Shown: positions 1-9,365, counted from the stretch's first letter. The stretch: DNA of 64,000 nucleotides from Malaciobacter pacificus (GCF_004214795.1 NZ_CP035928.1:2294001-2358000), one strand, 5' to 3'. Notes: a model not told the origin generated them from the letters alone. Made by a program: numbers and translations.

Positions 1-2
1 AT

Positions 3-611
3 CATAAATCTCAACAAGAAAAAGGTATTGGAGTAAATCAAAATATCTTTGCAATTATCCAAGGTGGAACAGATAAAGAGTTTAGAAAGATGAGTGCTGA
101 ACAATTATGTGCACTAGAAGATTATGATGGTTTTGCAATTGGTGGGCTAAGTGTTGGTGAACCAAACCAAGATATGTATGATACAGTTGAATGGACAACA
201 CAATTTATGCCAAAAGACAAACCAAGATACTTAATGGGTGTTGGAACACCTGAAGACTTAATTGAAAATATTGAACGTGGTGTTGATATGTTTGATTGCG
301 TAATGCCAACTAGAAATGCTAGAAATGGAACACTTTTTACAAGCTTTGGTAGGATGAATATCAAAGGTGCAAAATTTAAAGAGGATGAAAAACCAATTGA
401 TGAAGAGTGTGATTGTTATACTTGTCAAAACTTCACAAGAGCATATTTAAATCATCTTTATAGAGCTGGTGAAATGACATATTATAGATTAGGTTCTATG
501 CATAATATTCACTACTATTTAAATCTTATGAAACAAGCAAGAGAGGCAATACTTGCAGATAATTGGGTTGAGTTTAAAAAAGAGTTTTACGAAAAAAGAA
601 GTCAAAAATAA
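3..611 (+). CDS. tgt: Queuine tRNA-ribosyltransferase, 3' part (partial)
   Basis: tRNA-guanine transglycosylase, which exchanges the guanine at position 34 of GUN-anticodon tRNAs for the queuosine precursor. The reading frame is open from the first complete codon at position 3, so the gene starts outside the window; the internal ATG at 90 is not its start. Seen in the sequence: the FAIIQGG segment, the [11 protein letters not shown] segment, the catalytic-region [12 protein letters not shown] motif, and the C-terminal zinc ligands CDCYTC with a later MHNIHYY histidine. All are standard for this family. The stop codon sits inside a hairpin terminator shared with the convergent lpdA. Confidence 0.95.
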   Translation, partial: HKSQQEKGIGVNQNIFAIIQGGTDKEFRKMSAEQLCALEDYDGFAIGGLSVGEPNQDMYDTVEWTTQFMPKDKPRYLMGVGTPEDLIENIERGVDMFDCVMPTRNARNGTLFTSFGRMNIKGAKFKEDEKPIDEECDCYTCQNFTRAYLNHLYRAGEMTYYRLGSMHNIHYYLNLMKQAREAILADNWVEFKKEFYEKRSQK

Positions 612-636
612 AAGGTAAAAACCTTTTATTTTTTCT
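605..636. terminator. Bidirectional rho-independent terminator between tgt and lpdA
   Basis: Perfect 10-bp stem AATAAAAGGT / ACCTTTTATT (607-616 and 621-630) with loop AAAA, flanked by T-runs on both strands. It overlaps the stop codons of both convergent genes, so it can end transcription from either side. Confidence 0.8.
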
Positions 637-2383
637 TTACAGCTTTTGGATTTGGAAGGTCTGTAATACTTCCATGGAAAATCTCTGCACACATACCAAC
701 TGATTCATGTAGTGTTGGGTGAGCGTGAATTGTTAATCCAATATCTTCTGCATCACAATCCATTTCAAGTGCTAGTGAAATCTCACCTAGTAATTCCCCT
801 GCATTATCTCCAACAATAGCTCCACCAATTAACTGGTGAGTATCTTTATCAAAGATAAGTTTTGTCATACCTGCACCTGCAACATCAGCTGCTAATGCTC
901 TACCTGAAGCTGCCCAAGGGAAAGTAGATACTTCATAATTAATACCTTTCTCTTTTGCTTCTATTTCACTTAAACCTGCAGTTGCAATTTCAGGGAATGT
1001 ATATGCAATTCCTGGAATTTGTTTAGGCTCAAAGAATACTTTATGACCTGCAATAACTTCAGCTGCCACATGTCCTTCATGAACTGCTTTATGAGCTAAC
1101 ATTGGTCCACCAATAATATCTCCAATTGCAAAGATATGAGGAACTTTTGTTCTCATTTGATTATCAACTGAGATAAATCCTTTTTCATCAACTTCAACAC
1201 CAGTATTTTCTAATCCAATTTTTAGTCCATTAGGAGTTCTGCCCATTGCTACTAAAACTGCATCATAAGTTTGAGGTTCTGGTGCATTATCACCTTTAAA
1301 CTCAACATAAATTCCATCTTCTTTTGGAATGATAGCTTGAGTTTGAGTTTTAAACATAAAGTTAAATCTTTTCTCATTTGCTTTAGTATAAACTTTTACA
1401 ATATCTTTATCAGTTCCAGTCATAACTTGAGGACCTCTAATTACAACATCAACTTCACTTCCTAATTTTTGGTAAACTGTACCCATTTCAAGTCCAATAA
1501 TACCACCACCCATAATAAGCATTTTTTTAGGAACTTCTTTTACTTCTAAAGCATTAGTTGAATCCCAAATTCTTGGATCTTCATGAGGGATAAATGACAT
1601 TTTAGAAGACTGAGAACCAGCAGCGATAATACAATTATCAAAAGAAACTTTTGTTTGTTTTCCATCTGCTCCATCAACTAATACTGATTTATCATCAATA
1701 AAGTTTGCAACACCTTGGATAACTTTTACATTTCTCATTTTAGCCATACCAGCTAATCCATCAGTAAGTTTTTTTACAACTCCTGATTTATAAGCTGCAA
1801 CTCCTGGTAAATCAATTTCTGGCTTAGCAAACTTGATACCTGCATGATTGATATGCTCTGCTTCTTCAATAACTTTTGCAACGTGTAAAAGTGCTTTTGA
1901 AGGAATACATCCAACATTTAGACAAACTCCACCTAAAGTTGGGTGTCGCTCAACTAGTACAGTATCTAGTCCTAAGTCAGCACATCTAAATGCAGCAGAA
2001 TAACCACCAGGTCCTGCTCCAATAACTAATACTTGACCTTTTACTTCAGAAGCATCAGAAGAAACATTTACTTCTTTTGGTACTACTGGAGCAGCTGGAG
2101 CTTCAGTTTTAGTTTGTTTAACTGGTTCAGAAACACCCTCTTCTTCAACTTCAACTCTAGCAATTAAATCACCAGAATTCATTTTATCTCCAACTTTTAC
2201 TAAGATTTCTTTTACAACTCCACTATGAGTTGTAGGAACATCCATTGAAGCTTTTTCAGTTTCAAGTGTGATTAAACCATCTTCTTCTTCAACAGAATCT
2301 CCAACTTCAACCATAACCTCAATTAAGTCAACATCTTTATCTGCACCTAAATCAGGAATAATTATATCTACAATTTTACCCAT
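626..2383 (-). CDS. lpdA: Dihydrolipoyl dehydrogenase (E3) with N-terminal lipoyl domain
   Basis: E3 of the pyruvate dehydrogenase complex; reoxidises dihydrolipoamide with FAD and NAD+. At 585 aa it is about 110 residues longer than plain E3 because residues 1-80 form a lipoyl domain, with the lipoyl lysine in ETEKASMDVP. A linker rich in Ala, Pro and Glu follows. Then come the FAD motif GAGPGGYSAA, the redox disulfide GGVCLNVGCIPSK, the NAD motif MGGGIIGLEMG, and the C-terminal dimer-interface HAHPTLHE with the catalytic His. It is the last gene of aceE-aceF-lpdA, 9 nt after aceF, with RBS AGGAA before the ATG. Lipoyl-E3 fusions are known in other bacteria; here the domain is almost the same as the first one of the neighbouring E2. 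Confidence 0.96.
   Translation of the reverse strand: MGKIVDIIIPDLGADKDVDLIEVMVEVGDSVEEEDGLITLETEKASMDVPTTHSGVVKEILVKVGDKMNSGDLIARVEVEEEGVSEPVKQTKTEAPAAPVVPKEVNVSSDASEVKGQVLVIGAGPGGYSAAFRCADLGLDTVLVERHPTLGGVCLNVGCIPSKALLHVAKVIEEAEHINHAGIKFAKPEIDLPGVAAYKSGVVKKLTDGLAGMAKMRNVKVIQGVANFIDDKSVLVDGADGKQTKVSFDNCIIAAGSQSSKMSFIPHEDPRIWDSTNALEVKEVPKKMLIMGGGIIGLEMGTVYQKLGSEVDVVIRGPQVMTGTDKDIVKVYTKANEKRFNFMFKTQTQAIIPKEDGIYVEFKGDNAPEPQTYDAVLVAMGRTPNGLKIGLENTGVEVDEKGFISVDNQMRTKVPHIFAIGDIIGGPMLAHKAVHEGHVAAEVIAGHKVFFEPKQIPGIAYTFPEIATAGLSEIEAKEKGINYEVSTFPWAASGRALAADVAGAGMTKLIFDKDTHQLIGGAIVGDNAGELLGEISLALEMDCDAEDIGLTIHAHPTLHESVGMCAEIFHGSITDLPNPKAVKKK
2145..2383 (-). repeat. Lipoyl-domain coding repeat, copy in lpdA
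   Basis: This segment encodes the N-terminal lipoyl domain of lpdA. It is highly similar at the DNA level to 3864-4102, which encodes the first lipoyl domain of aceF. The proteins differ at only about ten positions over about 79 residues, which suggests recent duplication or ongoing gene conversion. Confidence 0.75.
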
Positions 2384-2392
2384 GTTTATTCC

Positions 2393-4102
2393 TTATAAAC
2401 TTAATAATCTAATATCGCTTAAAAGCTTAGATAATGTTGTTGTAAATCTAGCACCATCTGCACCATCAATAACTTTGTGATCGTAAGATAAAGATAATGG
2501 TAACATTAATCTTGGAGCAAAGTTTTCACCATCCCAAACTGGTTTCATTTCAGATTTTGATAAACCTAAAATTGCAACTTCAGGAGCATTGATAATTGGA
2601 GTAAATTTAGTACCACCAATTCCACCAAGGCTTGAAATTGTGAAACAAGCACCTTGCATATCAGTTGATTTAAGTTTTCCATCTCTTGCTTTTTGTGAAA
2701 TCTCTTTTAACTCTTCTGCTAATTGTTTGAAACCTTTTTTATCAACATCTCTAATAACAGGAACAACTAATCCATTTGGAGTATCAACTGCAACTGCAAT
2801 ATGGAAATACTTTTTATATACTAAACTTTGTCCATCAGGAGTTAGTGAAGTATTAAATTTTGGATGAATCTCTAATGCTTTTGCAACAGCTTTTAATACA
2901 AATACTAATGGAGATAATTTATAATCTACAGCAATTGCATTTTGTGCTTTTCTAAAGCTTTCCATTTCAGTGATATCTGCTTCATCAAACTGTGTAACAT
3001 GTGGCATTGCCAATGCATTTCTATGTAATGATGGACCAGAAATCTTTTGAATTCTAGATAATTCAACAGTTTCAGTATCACCAAATTGGCTAAAGTCAAT
3101 CTCTTTTGCTTCTGGTAAATTAAACCCTAGACCAGAACCACTAGTTGCAGCTGCAACTGCTGGTTTAGATAATTGCTCTTTTACATAAGCTTTAATATCG
3201 TCTTTTAGAATTCTTCCTTTTCTACCAGACCCTTTAACAAAACCTAAATCTACACCAAACTCACGTGCAACTTTTCTAACTGATGGAGAAGCATAAACCT
3301 TTTTAGACTTTTCAGTCAATACAGCATTTGCAACAGGAGCAGTTACAGCTGCTACTTCTTGTACTGTTACAGGTGCTTTTTTCTCTTCTTTTTTCTCTTC
3401 AACTACAGCTGCTGGTGTTGGTTTTTTAGACTCAACAACTACTGTTTTAGTCATTTTACAAACTAAATCACCACTGTTTACTTTCATTCCAGCTTCAACA
3501 TATAGTTCTAAAATTTCACCACCATGAGGTGCTGGAACTTCCATAGAAGCTTTTTCAGTCTCTAGTGTAACTAATCCTTGTTCCATTGCAACTGTTTCAC
3601 CAACTTCAACCATTACTTCAATTAAGTCAACATCTTTATCATTTCCAAGATCTGGAATATGTACCTCTTCAATTACTGTACAAATTGTTTGCTCATTTAC
3701 AAATTGACAAGAAACTTCAGCTCCACTTGCACTAATAGCTTCTAATTCAGCTTGAGCAGCTTTTAAATCACCTTCAGATGAAGGCTCTGATGAAGCTGCA
3801 ACTGGTGCAGGTGTTTCTTCTTTTGGCTCTTCTTTAGCTGGTGTTTCAGAAGCTTCTTCTTCAACTACTTCAACTCTAGCAATTAAATCACCAGAGTTCA
3901 TTTTATCACCTACTTTTACAAGTATTTCTTTTACAATTCCACCATGAGTTGTGGGAACATCCATTGATGCTTTTTCAGTCTCTAAAGTGATTAAACCATC
4001 TTCTTCTTCAACTTTGTCACCAACTTCAACCATGATTTCAATTAAATCTACGTCTTTATCTGCCCCTAAATCTGGAATAAAAATATCTACAATATTAGCC
4101 AT
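2393..4102 (-). CDS. aceF: Dihydrolipoyllysine acetyltransferase (E2), two lipoyl domains
   Basis: E2 core of pyruvate dehydrogenase; carries acetyl groups on swinging lipoyl arms to CoA. Domain order seen in the 569 aa: lipoyl domain 1 (about 1-79), an Ala/Pro/Glu linker, lipoyl domain 2 (about 145-225), a second linker, the peripheral subunit-binding domain (YASPSVRKVAREFGVDL, about 270-305), and the catalytic acyltransferase domain ending with the HKVIDGADGAR motif (HxxxDG). Both lipoyl lysines lie in ETEKASM. The stretch between the two lipoyl domains contains two Cys residues, which is unusual for a flexible linker. The gene starts 10 nt after aceE with a clear GGAG ribosome site. Confidence 0.96.
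   Translation of the reverse strand: MANIVDIFIPDLGADKDVDLIEIMVEVGDKVEEEDGLITLETEKASMDVPTTHGGIVKEILVKVGDKMNSGDLIARVEVVEEEASETPAKEEPKEETPAPVAASSEPSSEGDLKAAQAELEAISASGAEVSCQFVNEQTICTVIEEVHIPDLGNDKDVDLIEVMVEVGETVAMEQGLVTLETEKASMEVPAPHGGEILELYVEAGMKVNSGDLVCKMTKTVVVESKKPTPAAVVEEKKEEKKAPVTVQEVAAVTAPVANAVLTEKSKKVYASPSVRKVAREFGVDLGFVKGSGRKGRILKDDIKAYVKEQLSKPAVAAATSGSGLGFNLPEAKEIDFSQFGDTETVELSRIQKISGPSLHRNALAMPHVTQFDEADITEMESFRKAQNAIAVDYKLSPLVFVLKAVAKALEIHPKFNTSLTPDGQSLVYKKYFHIAVAVDTPNGLVVPVIRDVDKKGFKQLAEELKEISQKARDGKLKSTDMQGACFTISSLGGIGGTKFTPIINAPEVAILGLSKSEMKPVWDGENFAPRLMLPLSLSYDHKVIDGADGARFTTTLSKLLSDIRLLSL
3864..4102 (-). repeat. Lipoyl-domain coding repeat, copy in aceF
   Basis: Partner of 2145-2383. 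It encodes the first lipoyl domain of E2 and is nearly identical to the E3 lipoyl domain. The second E2 lipoyl domain is clearly more diverged, so the close pair is E2-domain-1 with E3, not the two E2 domains. Confidence 0.75.
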
Positions 4103-4112
4103 TTTTAACTCC

Positions 4113-6785
4113 TTACGCTTTTACTGGATTGATTTTTGATGCATCAATTCCATATTTAGCCATAGCTTCTTTTACAACTGATTTTTCAATCTTTCCAGCA
4201 TCTGCTAATTGTGCTAAAGTTGTAAATACAATAAAGTCAGAATCAACTTCAAAGAACTTTCGCAAATTCGCTCTACTATCAGATCTACCAAATCCATCAG
4301 TACCTAATGCTTTGAAAGTTCCTTTTACAAATGGAACTAATTGCTCTGAGTAAGATTTCATATAATCAGTAGTTGAGATAATAATATTCTCATCATCACT
4401 TCCTAGTACTTGGTCAACATAAGCAACTTTATCCTCACCATCAACATCTAATAAATTATTTCTTTCAACATCTTGAGCTTCTCTTGTTAATTCATTATAT
4501 GAAGTAACAGAGTAAATATCTGAAGCTATTCCATACTCATTTGCTAACACATCAGCTGCTGATAATACTTGTTGGAAGATTGAACCAGAACCTAATAATT
4601 TAACTTTATAGTTATTCTTAGCTTCAATAGTTTTATATTTATAAATACCTTTTAAGATACCCTCTTCTACACCTTCAGGCATAGCTGGTTGTTTATAGTT
4701 TTCATTTAATGTTGTAATATAGTAGAAAATATCTTCTTGGTTTTCACCATACATTCTCTCAATACCATTTTGAACTACAACTGCAACTTCGTATCCAAAT
4801 GTTGGGTCATAAGTTACACAATTTGGAATTGTATTTGCAATAATATGTGAATGTCCATCTTCGTGTTGTAAACCTTCACCATTTAATGTTGTTCTACCAG
4901 ATGTTCCTCCAACTAAGAAACCTCTAGCCATTTGATCTCCCGCTGCCCAACAAATATCACCAGTTCTTTGGAATCCAAACATTGAGTAGAAAATATAAAA
5001 TGGAATCATTGGACAATCATTGATTGAATATGAAGTAGCTGCTGCTACCCAAGAACCCATTGCTCCAAGTTCATTAATACCTTCTTGAAGTACTTGACCT
5101 TTTTTATCTTCTTTATAGTATGCAACTTGATCTCTATCTTGAGGAATATATTTTTGACCTTCTGAAGAGTAAATACCTAATTGTCTAAACATACCTTCCA
5201 TACCAAATGTTCTAGCTTCATCTGGAACAATTGGAACAACTCTTTTTCCAATTTTTTTATCTTTAACTAATACATTTAATACTCTAACAAATGCCATAGT
5301 TGTAGAAATTTCTCTATCACCACTTCCATCTAATACTGGTTTGAATTTTTCTAAAGTAGGAATTTCAAGTTTTTCAGAGAATTTTGGTCTTCTTTGAGGA
5401 AGTGGACCATGTAAAGCTTCTCTTCTCTCACGCATATATTTCATTTCAACAGAGTCTTCTGCAAATTTATAGTATGGAAGGTTCTCTAACTCTTCATCAC
5501 TAAATGGGATTTTAAATCTATCTCTAAATTGTCTTAAAGAATCAACATCAACTTTTTTAACACCATGGGCAATATTTTTACCTTCTGCTGCTTCACCCAT
5601 TCCATAACCTTTTACAGTTTTAGCTAAAATTACAGTTGGTCTATCTTTTGTTTTTTCTGCTGCTTTATATGCTGCATAAACTTTTAATGGGTCATGTCCA
5701 CCTCTGTTTAAAGCAAAAATTTCTTCATCACTCATATTTTCAACTAGTTTTGCAGTTTCAGGATATTTATTAAAGAAGTTTTCTCTTGTGTATGCTCCAC
5801 CTTTTTGTTTAAAGTTTTGGTACTCACCATCAACAGTCTCTTCCATTAATTGAAGTAATTTACCAGATTTATCTTTTCTAATTAATTCATCCCAATGTCT
5901 ACCCCAAATAACTTTAACTACTCTCCATCCATTTCCTCTAAAGTTTCCTTCAAGTTCTTGAATAATTTTTCCATTTCCTCTTACTGGTCCATCAAGTCTT
6001 TGTAAGTTACAGTTAATAACAAAAACTAAGTTATCTAAACCTTCTCTACCAGCAAGACCAATTGCACCTAAAGATTCTGGCTCATCACACTCACCATCAC
6101 CCATGTAACAATATACTTTTTGCTCACTACAATCTTTAATACCTCTATTTGTTAAGTATTTTAAGAATCTTGCTTGATAAATTGCTTGAATAGGCCCAAG
6201 TCCCATTGATACTGTTGGAAACTGCCAGTATGTAGGCATTAATTTTGGGTGTGGATATGAAGATAACCCATCTTCTAAAGCTTCTTGTCTAAAGTTATCC
6301 ATTTGTGCTTCACTAATTCTACCTTCAACAAAACTTCTTGCATAAATACCAGGAGCAATATGTCCTTGATAAAATACTAAATCTCCACCATCTTTTTCAT
6401 TTGGTGCTCTAAAGAAGTGATTAAATCCTACATCATATAATGTAGCAGAAGATTGGAAAGATGCAATATGTCCACCAAGTTCTAAATTCTTTTTAGAAGC
6501 TCTTTGTACCATCATTGCGGCATTCCATCTAATTGCAGATCTAATTCTTCTTTCGATATCTCTATCACCTGGCATTTTTGGTTCTTTATCAACATCAATA
6601 CTATTTAAATATGCAGTTGTTGCTTTAAATGGTAAATAAGTTCCACTTCTTCTAGCTTTTTCAATTAATTGTTGTAAAAGATAATGAGCTCTTTTAGGAC
6701 CTTCTGTTTCTAATACTGCATCTAAGGCATCAATCCATTCTAGTGTTTCTTCTGGATCAATGTCGTTTAAGTTAATTTCTGACAT
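4113..6785 (-). CDS. aceE: Pyruvate dehydrogenase E1, homodimeric type
   Basis: Thiamine-diphosphate-dependent decarboxylation of pyruvate and reductive acetylation of E2. Length 890 aa, normal for the single-chain E1 of proteobacteria. The ThDP-binding motif is visible as GDGECDEPES...FVINCNLQRLDG (GDG to N-N type), with the N-terminal HIASFQSSATLYDVGFNHFF region and the central MGSWVAAATSYS and GEGLQHEDGHS segments typical of AceE. It is the first gene of the operon; RBS AGGAG lies 8 nt before the ATG. The 263 bp upstream separate it from the divergent lipoate genes. Confidence 0.97.
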   Translation of the reverse strand: MSEINLNDIDPEETLEWIDALDAVLETEGPKRAHYLLQQLIEKARRSGTYLPFKATTAYLNSIDVDKEPKMPGDRDIERRIRSAIRWNAAMMVQRASKKNLELGGHIASFQSSATLYDVGFNHFFRAPNEKDGGDLVFYQGHIAPGIYARSFVEGRISEAQMDNFRQEALEDGLSSYPHPKLMPTYWQFPTVSMGLGPIQAIYQARFLKYLTNRGIKDCSEQKVYCYMGDGECDEPESLGAIGLAGREGLDNLVFVINCNLQRLDGPVRGNGKIIQELEGNFRGNGWRVVKVIWGRHWDELIRKDKSGKLLQLMEETVDGEYQNFKQKGGAYTRENFFNKYPETAKLVENMSDEEIFALNRGGHDPLKVYAAYKAAEKTKDRPTVILAKTVKGYGMGEAAEGKNIAHGVKKVDVDSLRQFRDRFKIPFSDEELENLPYYKFAEDSVEMKYMRERREALHGPLPQRRPKFSEKLEIPTLEKFKPVLDGSGDREISTTMAFVRVLNVLVKDKKIGKRVVPIVPDEARTFGMEGMFRQLGIYSSEGQKYIPQDRDQVAYYKEDKKGQVLQEGINELGAMGSWVAAATSYSINDCPMIPFYIFYSMFGFQRTGDICWAAGDQMARGFLVGGTSGRTTLNGEGLQHEDGHSHIIANTIPNCVTYDPTFGYEVAVVVQNGIERMYGENQEDIFYYITTLNENYKQPAMPEGVEEGILKGIYKYKTIEAKNNYKVKLLGSGSIFQQVLSAADVLANEYGIASDIYSVTSYNELTREAQDVERNNLLDVDGEDKVAYVDQVLGSDDENIIISTTDYMKSYSEQLVPFVKGTFKALGTDGFGRSDSRANLRKFFEVDSDFIVFTTLAQLADAGKIEKSVVKEAMAKYGIDASKINPVKA

Positions 6786-7048
6786 TTAGTCATCTCCTTT
6801 ATATTATTAGTTAAATATATATTCAAAATATTTGTTAAAATATTAAGTTTTTACTCAAATATTAAGAAAATCCTATAATTTTCTTTATTCTTAAATTTAA
6901 TTTAAATTTTAAACTATATAATTTTCTTAAGTTTATTTCAAACTTTAGTGTATTTTATGTATTTTTTATTATAAAATACTTAAATTTGAAAAAAACATTG
7001 TAAGAAATTTTAAAATTTGCTATTTAGGTGTAAAAAGGAAAAAATTTT
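6786..7048. promoter_or_regulatory. Divergent intergenic region between aceE and the lipoate genes
   Basis: 263 bp of extremely AT-rich DNA with many A and T tracts. It must hold the promoters of the PDH operon (minus strand) and the octanoyltransferase-lipA operon (plus strand). I see no hairpin or clear dyad operator and cannot assign a single -10 box with confidence because TATAAT-like strings are abundant. Confidence 0.4.
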
Positions 7049-7765
7049 ATGTTAGAAAATAAAGAGGTAAGATTAATTTTATCTCCTAAAAGTAGTGCAA
7101 AGTTAAACATGGCTATTGATAAAGCACTTGTAAACTCGTTTAAAATTGAAGAAAGTATTATATTTAGAGTTTACTCTTGGGAAAAATCTTTTACAATAGG
7201 TATAGGTCAAGATTTAGATAACTATAAAGAGTTTAAAGAAAAGTATAATAACAATTGTTCTAAAAGAATTACTGGTGGTGGCGTTTTATTTCACGGTCAC
7301 GATATCTCTTATAGTTTTCTAATTTCTAGTAAACTATTGGGAAATCTAGGAGTAAAAGAATCATACGAAAAAATTTGTCAATTTTTATTAACTTTTTATA
7401 AAGACTTAGGACTTAAGCCATCATTTGTAAAAGATAATGAAGATATAGGTTTAATGAAAAGTGATTTTTGTCAAGTTGGATTTGAGACATATGATATTAT
7501 AGTAAATGGTAAAAAAATCGGTGGTAATGCCCAAAAAAGAACTAGTAAACTAATTTTTCAACATGGTTCAATACCACTTAAAAAAACAGATAATAGTTCT
7601 ATCATTGGAACAACATTAGAAGATTTAGGAATTATTTTAGATGAAGATGAAGCACAACAAAGATTAGTAGATGCTTTTAAAAAATGTTTTAACGTAGATT
7701 ATAAAATTTCACAATTAACAAAAAATGAAGAAGAAAATTTAAATAAGATATTAGAAGGAAAATAA
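7049..7765 (+). CDS. LipM-like octanoyltransferase / lipoate-protein ligase family
   Basis: Member of the biotin/lipoate protein ligase fold, 238 aa. Visible motifs: RITGGGVLFHGHDISYSF (the RxxGGG/H substrate loop), a cysteine at residue 141 followed seven residues later by Tyr, and GKKIGGNAQKR with the conserved lysine, then LIFQHGSIPL. The Cys position matches, from memory, the catalytic Cys of Bacillus LipM, which moves octanoyl from acyl carrier protein to the target lysine; classical LplA ligases are larger and use ATP. It abuts lipA with no gap (TAA then GTG), so the pair would make lipoyl groups on the PDH E2 and E3 encoded next door. A true lipoate ligase cannot be excluded. Function as a lipoyl-assembly enzyme is secure, the exact chemistry less so. 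Confidence 0.8.
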   Translation: MLENKEVRLILSPKSSAKLNMAIDKALVNSFKIEESIIFRVYSWEKSFTIGIGQDLDNYKEFKEKYNNNCSKRITGGGVLFHGHDISYSFLISSKLLGNLGVKESYEKICQFLLTFYKDLGLKPSFVKDNEDIGLMKSDFCQVGFETYDIIVNGKKIGGNAQKRTSKLIFQHGSIPLKKTDNSSIIGTTLEDLGIILDEDEAQQRLVDAFKKCFNVDYKISQLTKNEEENLNKILEGK

Positions 7766-8644
7766 GTGTCAGTAAATAATAAAATTGAATTTAAAAAGCC
7801 AGTTTGGCTTAGAAAAAAACTATCAAATAAAGCACAAGTAGAAATGGAGAATCTTCTTAATAATGCAGGGTTACATACAATTTGTCAAGAAGCAAAGTGC
7901 CCAAATATTAGTGAATGTTTTGCAAAGAAAAATGCAACATTTATGATTTTAGGTGATTTATGTACAAGAAGATGTCAATATTGTAATGTAAAAACTGGTA
8001 ATCCAAATGGATATGTAAATGAAGAAGAAGTAAAACAAATCACACTATCAGTTCAAAAACTTGGATTAAAATTTGTAGTTATTACAAGTCCAGCAAGGGA
8101 TGATTTGAAAGACGGTGGAGCAAACCACTTCTATGAAGTTACAAAAAGTATTTTAGATAACACTGAAGATACTCAAGTTGAAATTCTTATTCCGGATTTT
8201 CAAGCAAATGATGACTCACTAAAAAAAGTTGTCGATTCAGGTGCTGTTATTATTGGTCATAATATCGAAACAGTTCCTAGATTATATAAAATTAGAAAAG
8301 GTGCAACTTATCAAAGATCTTTAGATGTTTTAAAAAGATTAAAAGAGCTTGGTGGAGATAAAATCAAAACTAAATCAGCACTTATGGTTGGTCTTGGTGA
8401 GACTGAAGAAGAGATGGTACAAGTATTTAAAGACTTAATTGAAGTTGGATGTAAATTTTTAAGTATTGGCCAATATTTAGCTCCGACAAAAGAGTTTGCA
8501 AAGGTATTAGAATATGTTAAACCAGAACAGTTTGAAAGATATAAAAAGATTGCTTTGGATTTAGGTTTTGAGTTTGTTCACAGTACTCCTTATGCAAGAA
8601 GTTCATATCTAGCACATGAATATTTAAGTAATGCTAATAAGTAA
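7766..8644 (+). CDS. lipA: Lipoyl synthase
   Basis: Radical SAM enzyme that inserts two sulfurs into protein-bound octanoyl groups. Length 292 aa. The auxiliary cluster motif CQEAKCPNISEC (C-x4-C-x5-C) and the radical-SAM cluster CTRRCQYC (CxxxCxxC) are both present, as is the C-terminal RSSY motif whose Ser ligates the auxiliary cluster. The start is GTG, directly after the TAA of the upstream gene, which indicates translational coupling. Together with the octanoyltransferase it completes endogenous lipoylation for the divergent PDH operon. Confidence 0.97.
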   Translation: MSVNNKIEFKKPVWLRKKLSNKAQVEMENLLNNAGLHTICQEAKCPNISECFAKKNATFMILGDLCTRRCQYCNVKTGNPNGYVNEEEVKQITLSVQKLGLKFVVITSPARDDLKDGGANHFYEVTKSILDNTEDTQVEILIPDFQANDDSLKKVVDSGAVIIGHNIETVPRLYKIRKGATYQRSLDVLKRLKELGGDKIKTKSALMVGLGETEEEMVQVFKDLIEVGCKFLSIGQYLAPTKEFAKVLEYVKPEQFERYKKIALDLGFEFVHSTPYARSSYLAHEYLSNANK

Positions 8645-8705
8645 TTAAAGCCTTACAAAAACTTTTTTAGATAAAATAAAAAAATATTCAAACCTAAGGG
8701 AAATT

Positions 8706-8996
8706 ATGACTGTTGATGATAAATTAATAGAAAAACTAGCAAAATTATCAAGTTTAGAGATTGATGATTCAAGAAAAGAGAATTTAAAATCTGAGCTTGC
8801 TGATATTATTAATTTTGTTGAAAACTTAAATGAAATTGATGTATCAAATATCGAAGCTACTTTTAGTACAATTGAAGGTGGAACACCACTTAGAGAAGAT
8901 GAGTCGAAACAAGATTTAGAATTATCAAATCATATCTTAAAAAATGCACCAAAAAGTGAAGATGGTTATTTCATCGTTCCAAAGATTATAGAGTAG
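8706..8996 (+). CDS. gatC: Asp-tRNA(Asn)/Glu-tRNA(Gln) amidotransferase subunit C
   Basis: Small subunit (96 aa) of GatCAB, which converts mischarged Glu-tRNA(Gln) and Asp-tRNA(Asn) to the correct forms. The family pattern is seen: LAKLSSLEIDDSR near the N terminus, DIINFVENLNEIDVSNIE in the middle and LREDESKQD, ending with a VPKIIE tail. RBS AAGGGA lies just before the ATG. gatA and gatB are not in the window, which is normal for Campylobacterota where the subunits are often scattered. Confidence 0.93.
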   Translation: MTVDDKLIEKLAKLSSLEIDDSRKENLKSELADIINFVENLNEIDVSNIEATFSTIEGGTPLREDESKQDLELSNHILKNAPKSEDGYFIVPKIIE

Positions 8997-9000
8997 TATT

Positions 9001-9342
9001 ATGATTACTGTTTATGGAATAAAAACGTGCAATAGTGTTAGAAATGCTTTAAAATTTTTTAAAGACAATAATATTGAAGTTGATTTCTTTGACTTTAAAA
9101 AAGAGACTCCAAGTGAAGATAAAGTAAAAACTTGGACTACAAAAGCTGATATAAATATTTTATTTAATTCAAAAGGTACAAAATATAGAACACTTGGATT
9201 AAAAGAGTTAAATTTAGATGAAAATGGAAAATTTGAATGGCTAGTAAAAGAGCCAATGCTTTTTAAAAGACCTGTTATTGAATTCAATAATGATGTAATA
9301 GTAGGTTGGAATGAAGAAAATTATAAGAACACTTTTTTATAA
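9001..9342 (+). CDS. ArsC/Spx-family thioredoxin-fold protein (YffB-like)
   Basis: 113-aa member of the arsenate-reductase-like family. The N-terminal YGIKTCNSVRNAL gives a single active-site Cys followed by x3-R (CxxxR) instead of a CxxC pair, as in ArsC and YffB proteins. The C-terminal LVKEPMLFKRPVIE is the conserved region with the Arg-Pro cis-proline motif. No ars operon genes are nearby, so a true arsenate reductase role is not supported by context; YffB-like proteins have no firmly established substrate. It follows gatC by 4 nt and is probably co-transcribed. Confidence 0.85.
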   Translation: MITVYGIKTCNSVRNALKFFKDNNIEVDFFDFKKETPSEDKVKTWTTKADINILFNSKGTKYRTLGLKELNLDENGKFEWLVKEPMLFKRPVIEFNNDVIVGWNEENYKNTFL

Positions 9343-9352
9343 ATGTGTTCTT
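9325..9352 (+). terminator. Terminator after the ArsC-like gene
   Basis: 8-bp stem AAGAACAC / GTGTTCTT (9325-9332 and 9345-9352) with a 12-nt loop containing the stop codon, followed by a pyrimidine-rich tail. It may also serve the convergent gene that ends at 9366. Confidence 0.55.
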
Positions 9353-9365
9353 TTCTATCTCAATA

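Noticed and set aside
9001-9342. ArsC-like gene as part of an arsenic-resistance system
   Set aside because: No arsR, arsB, acr3 or arsA gene is nearby, and it follows gatC as a housekeeping-type pair.
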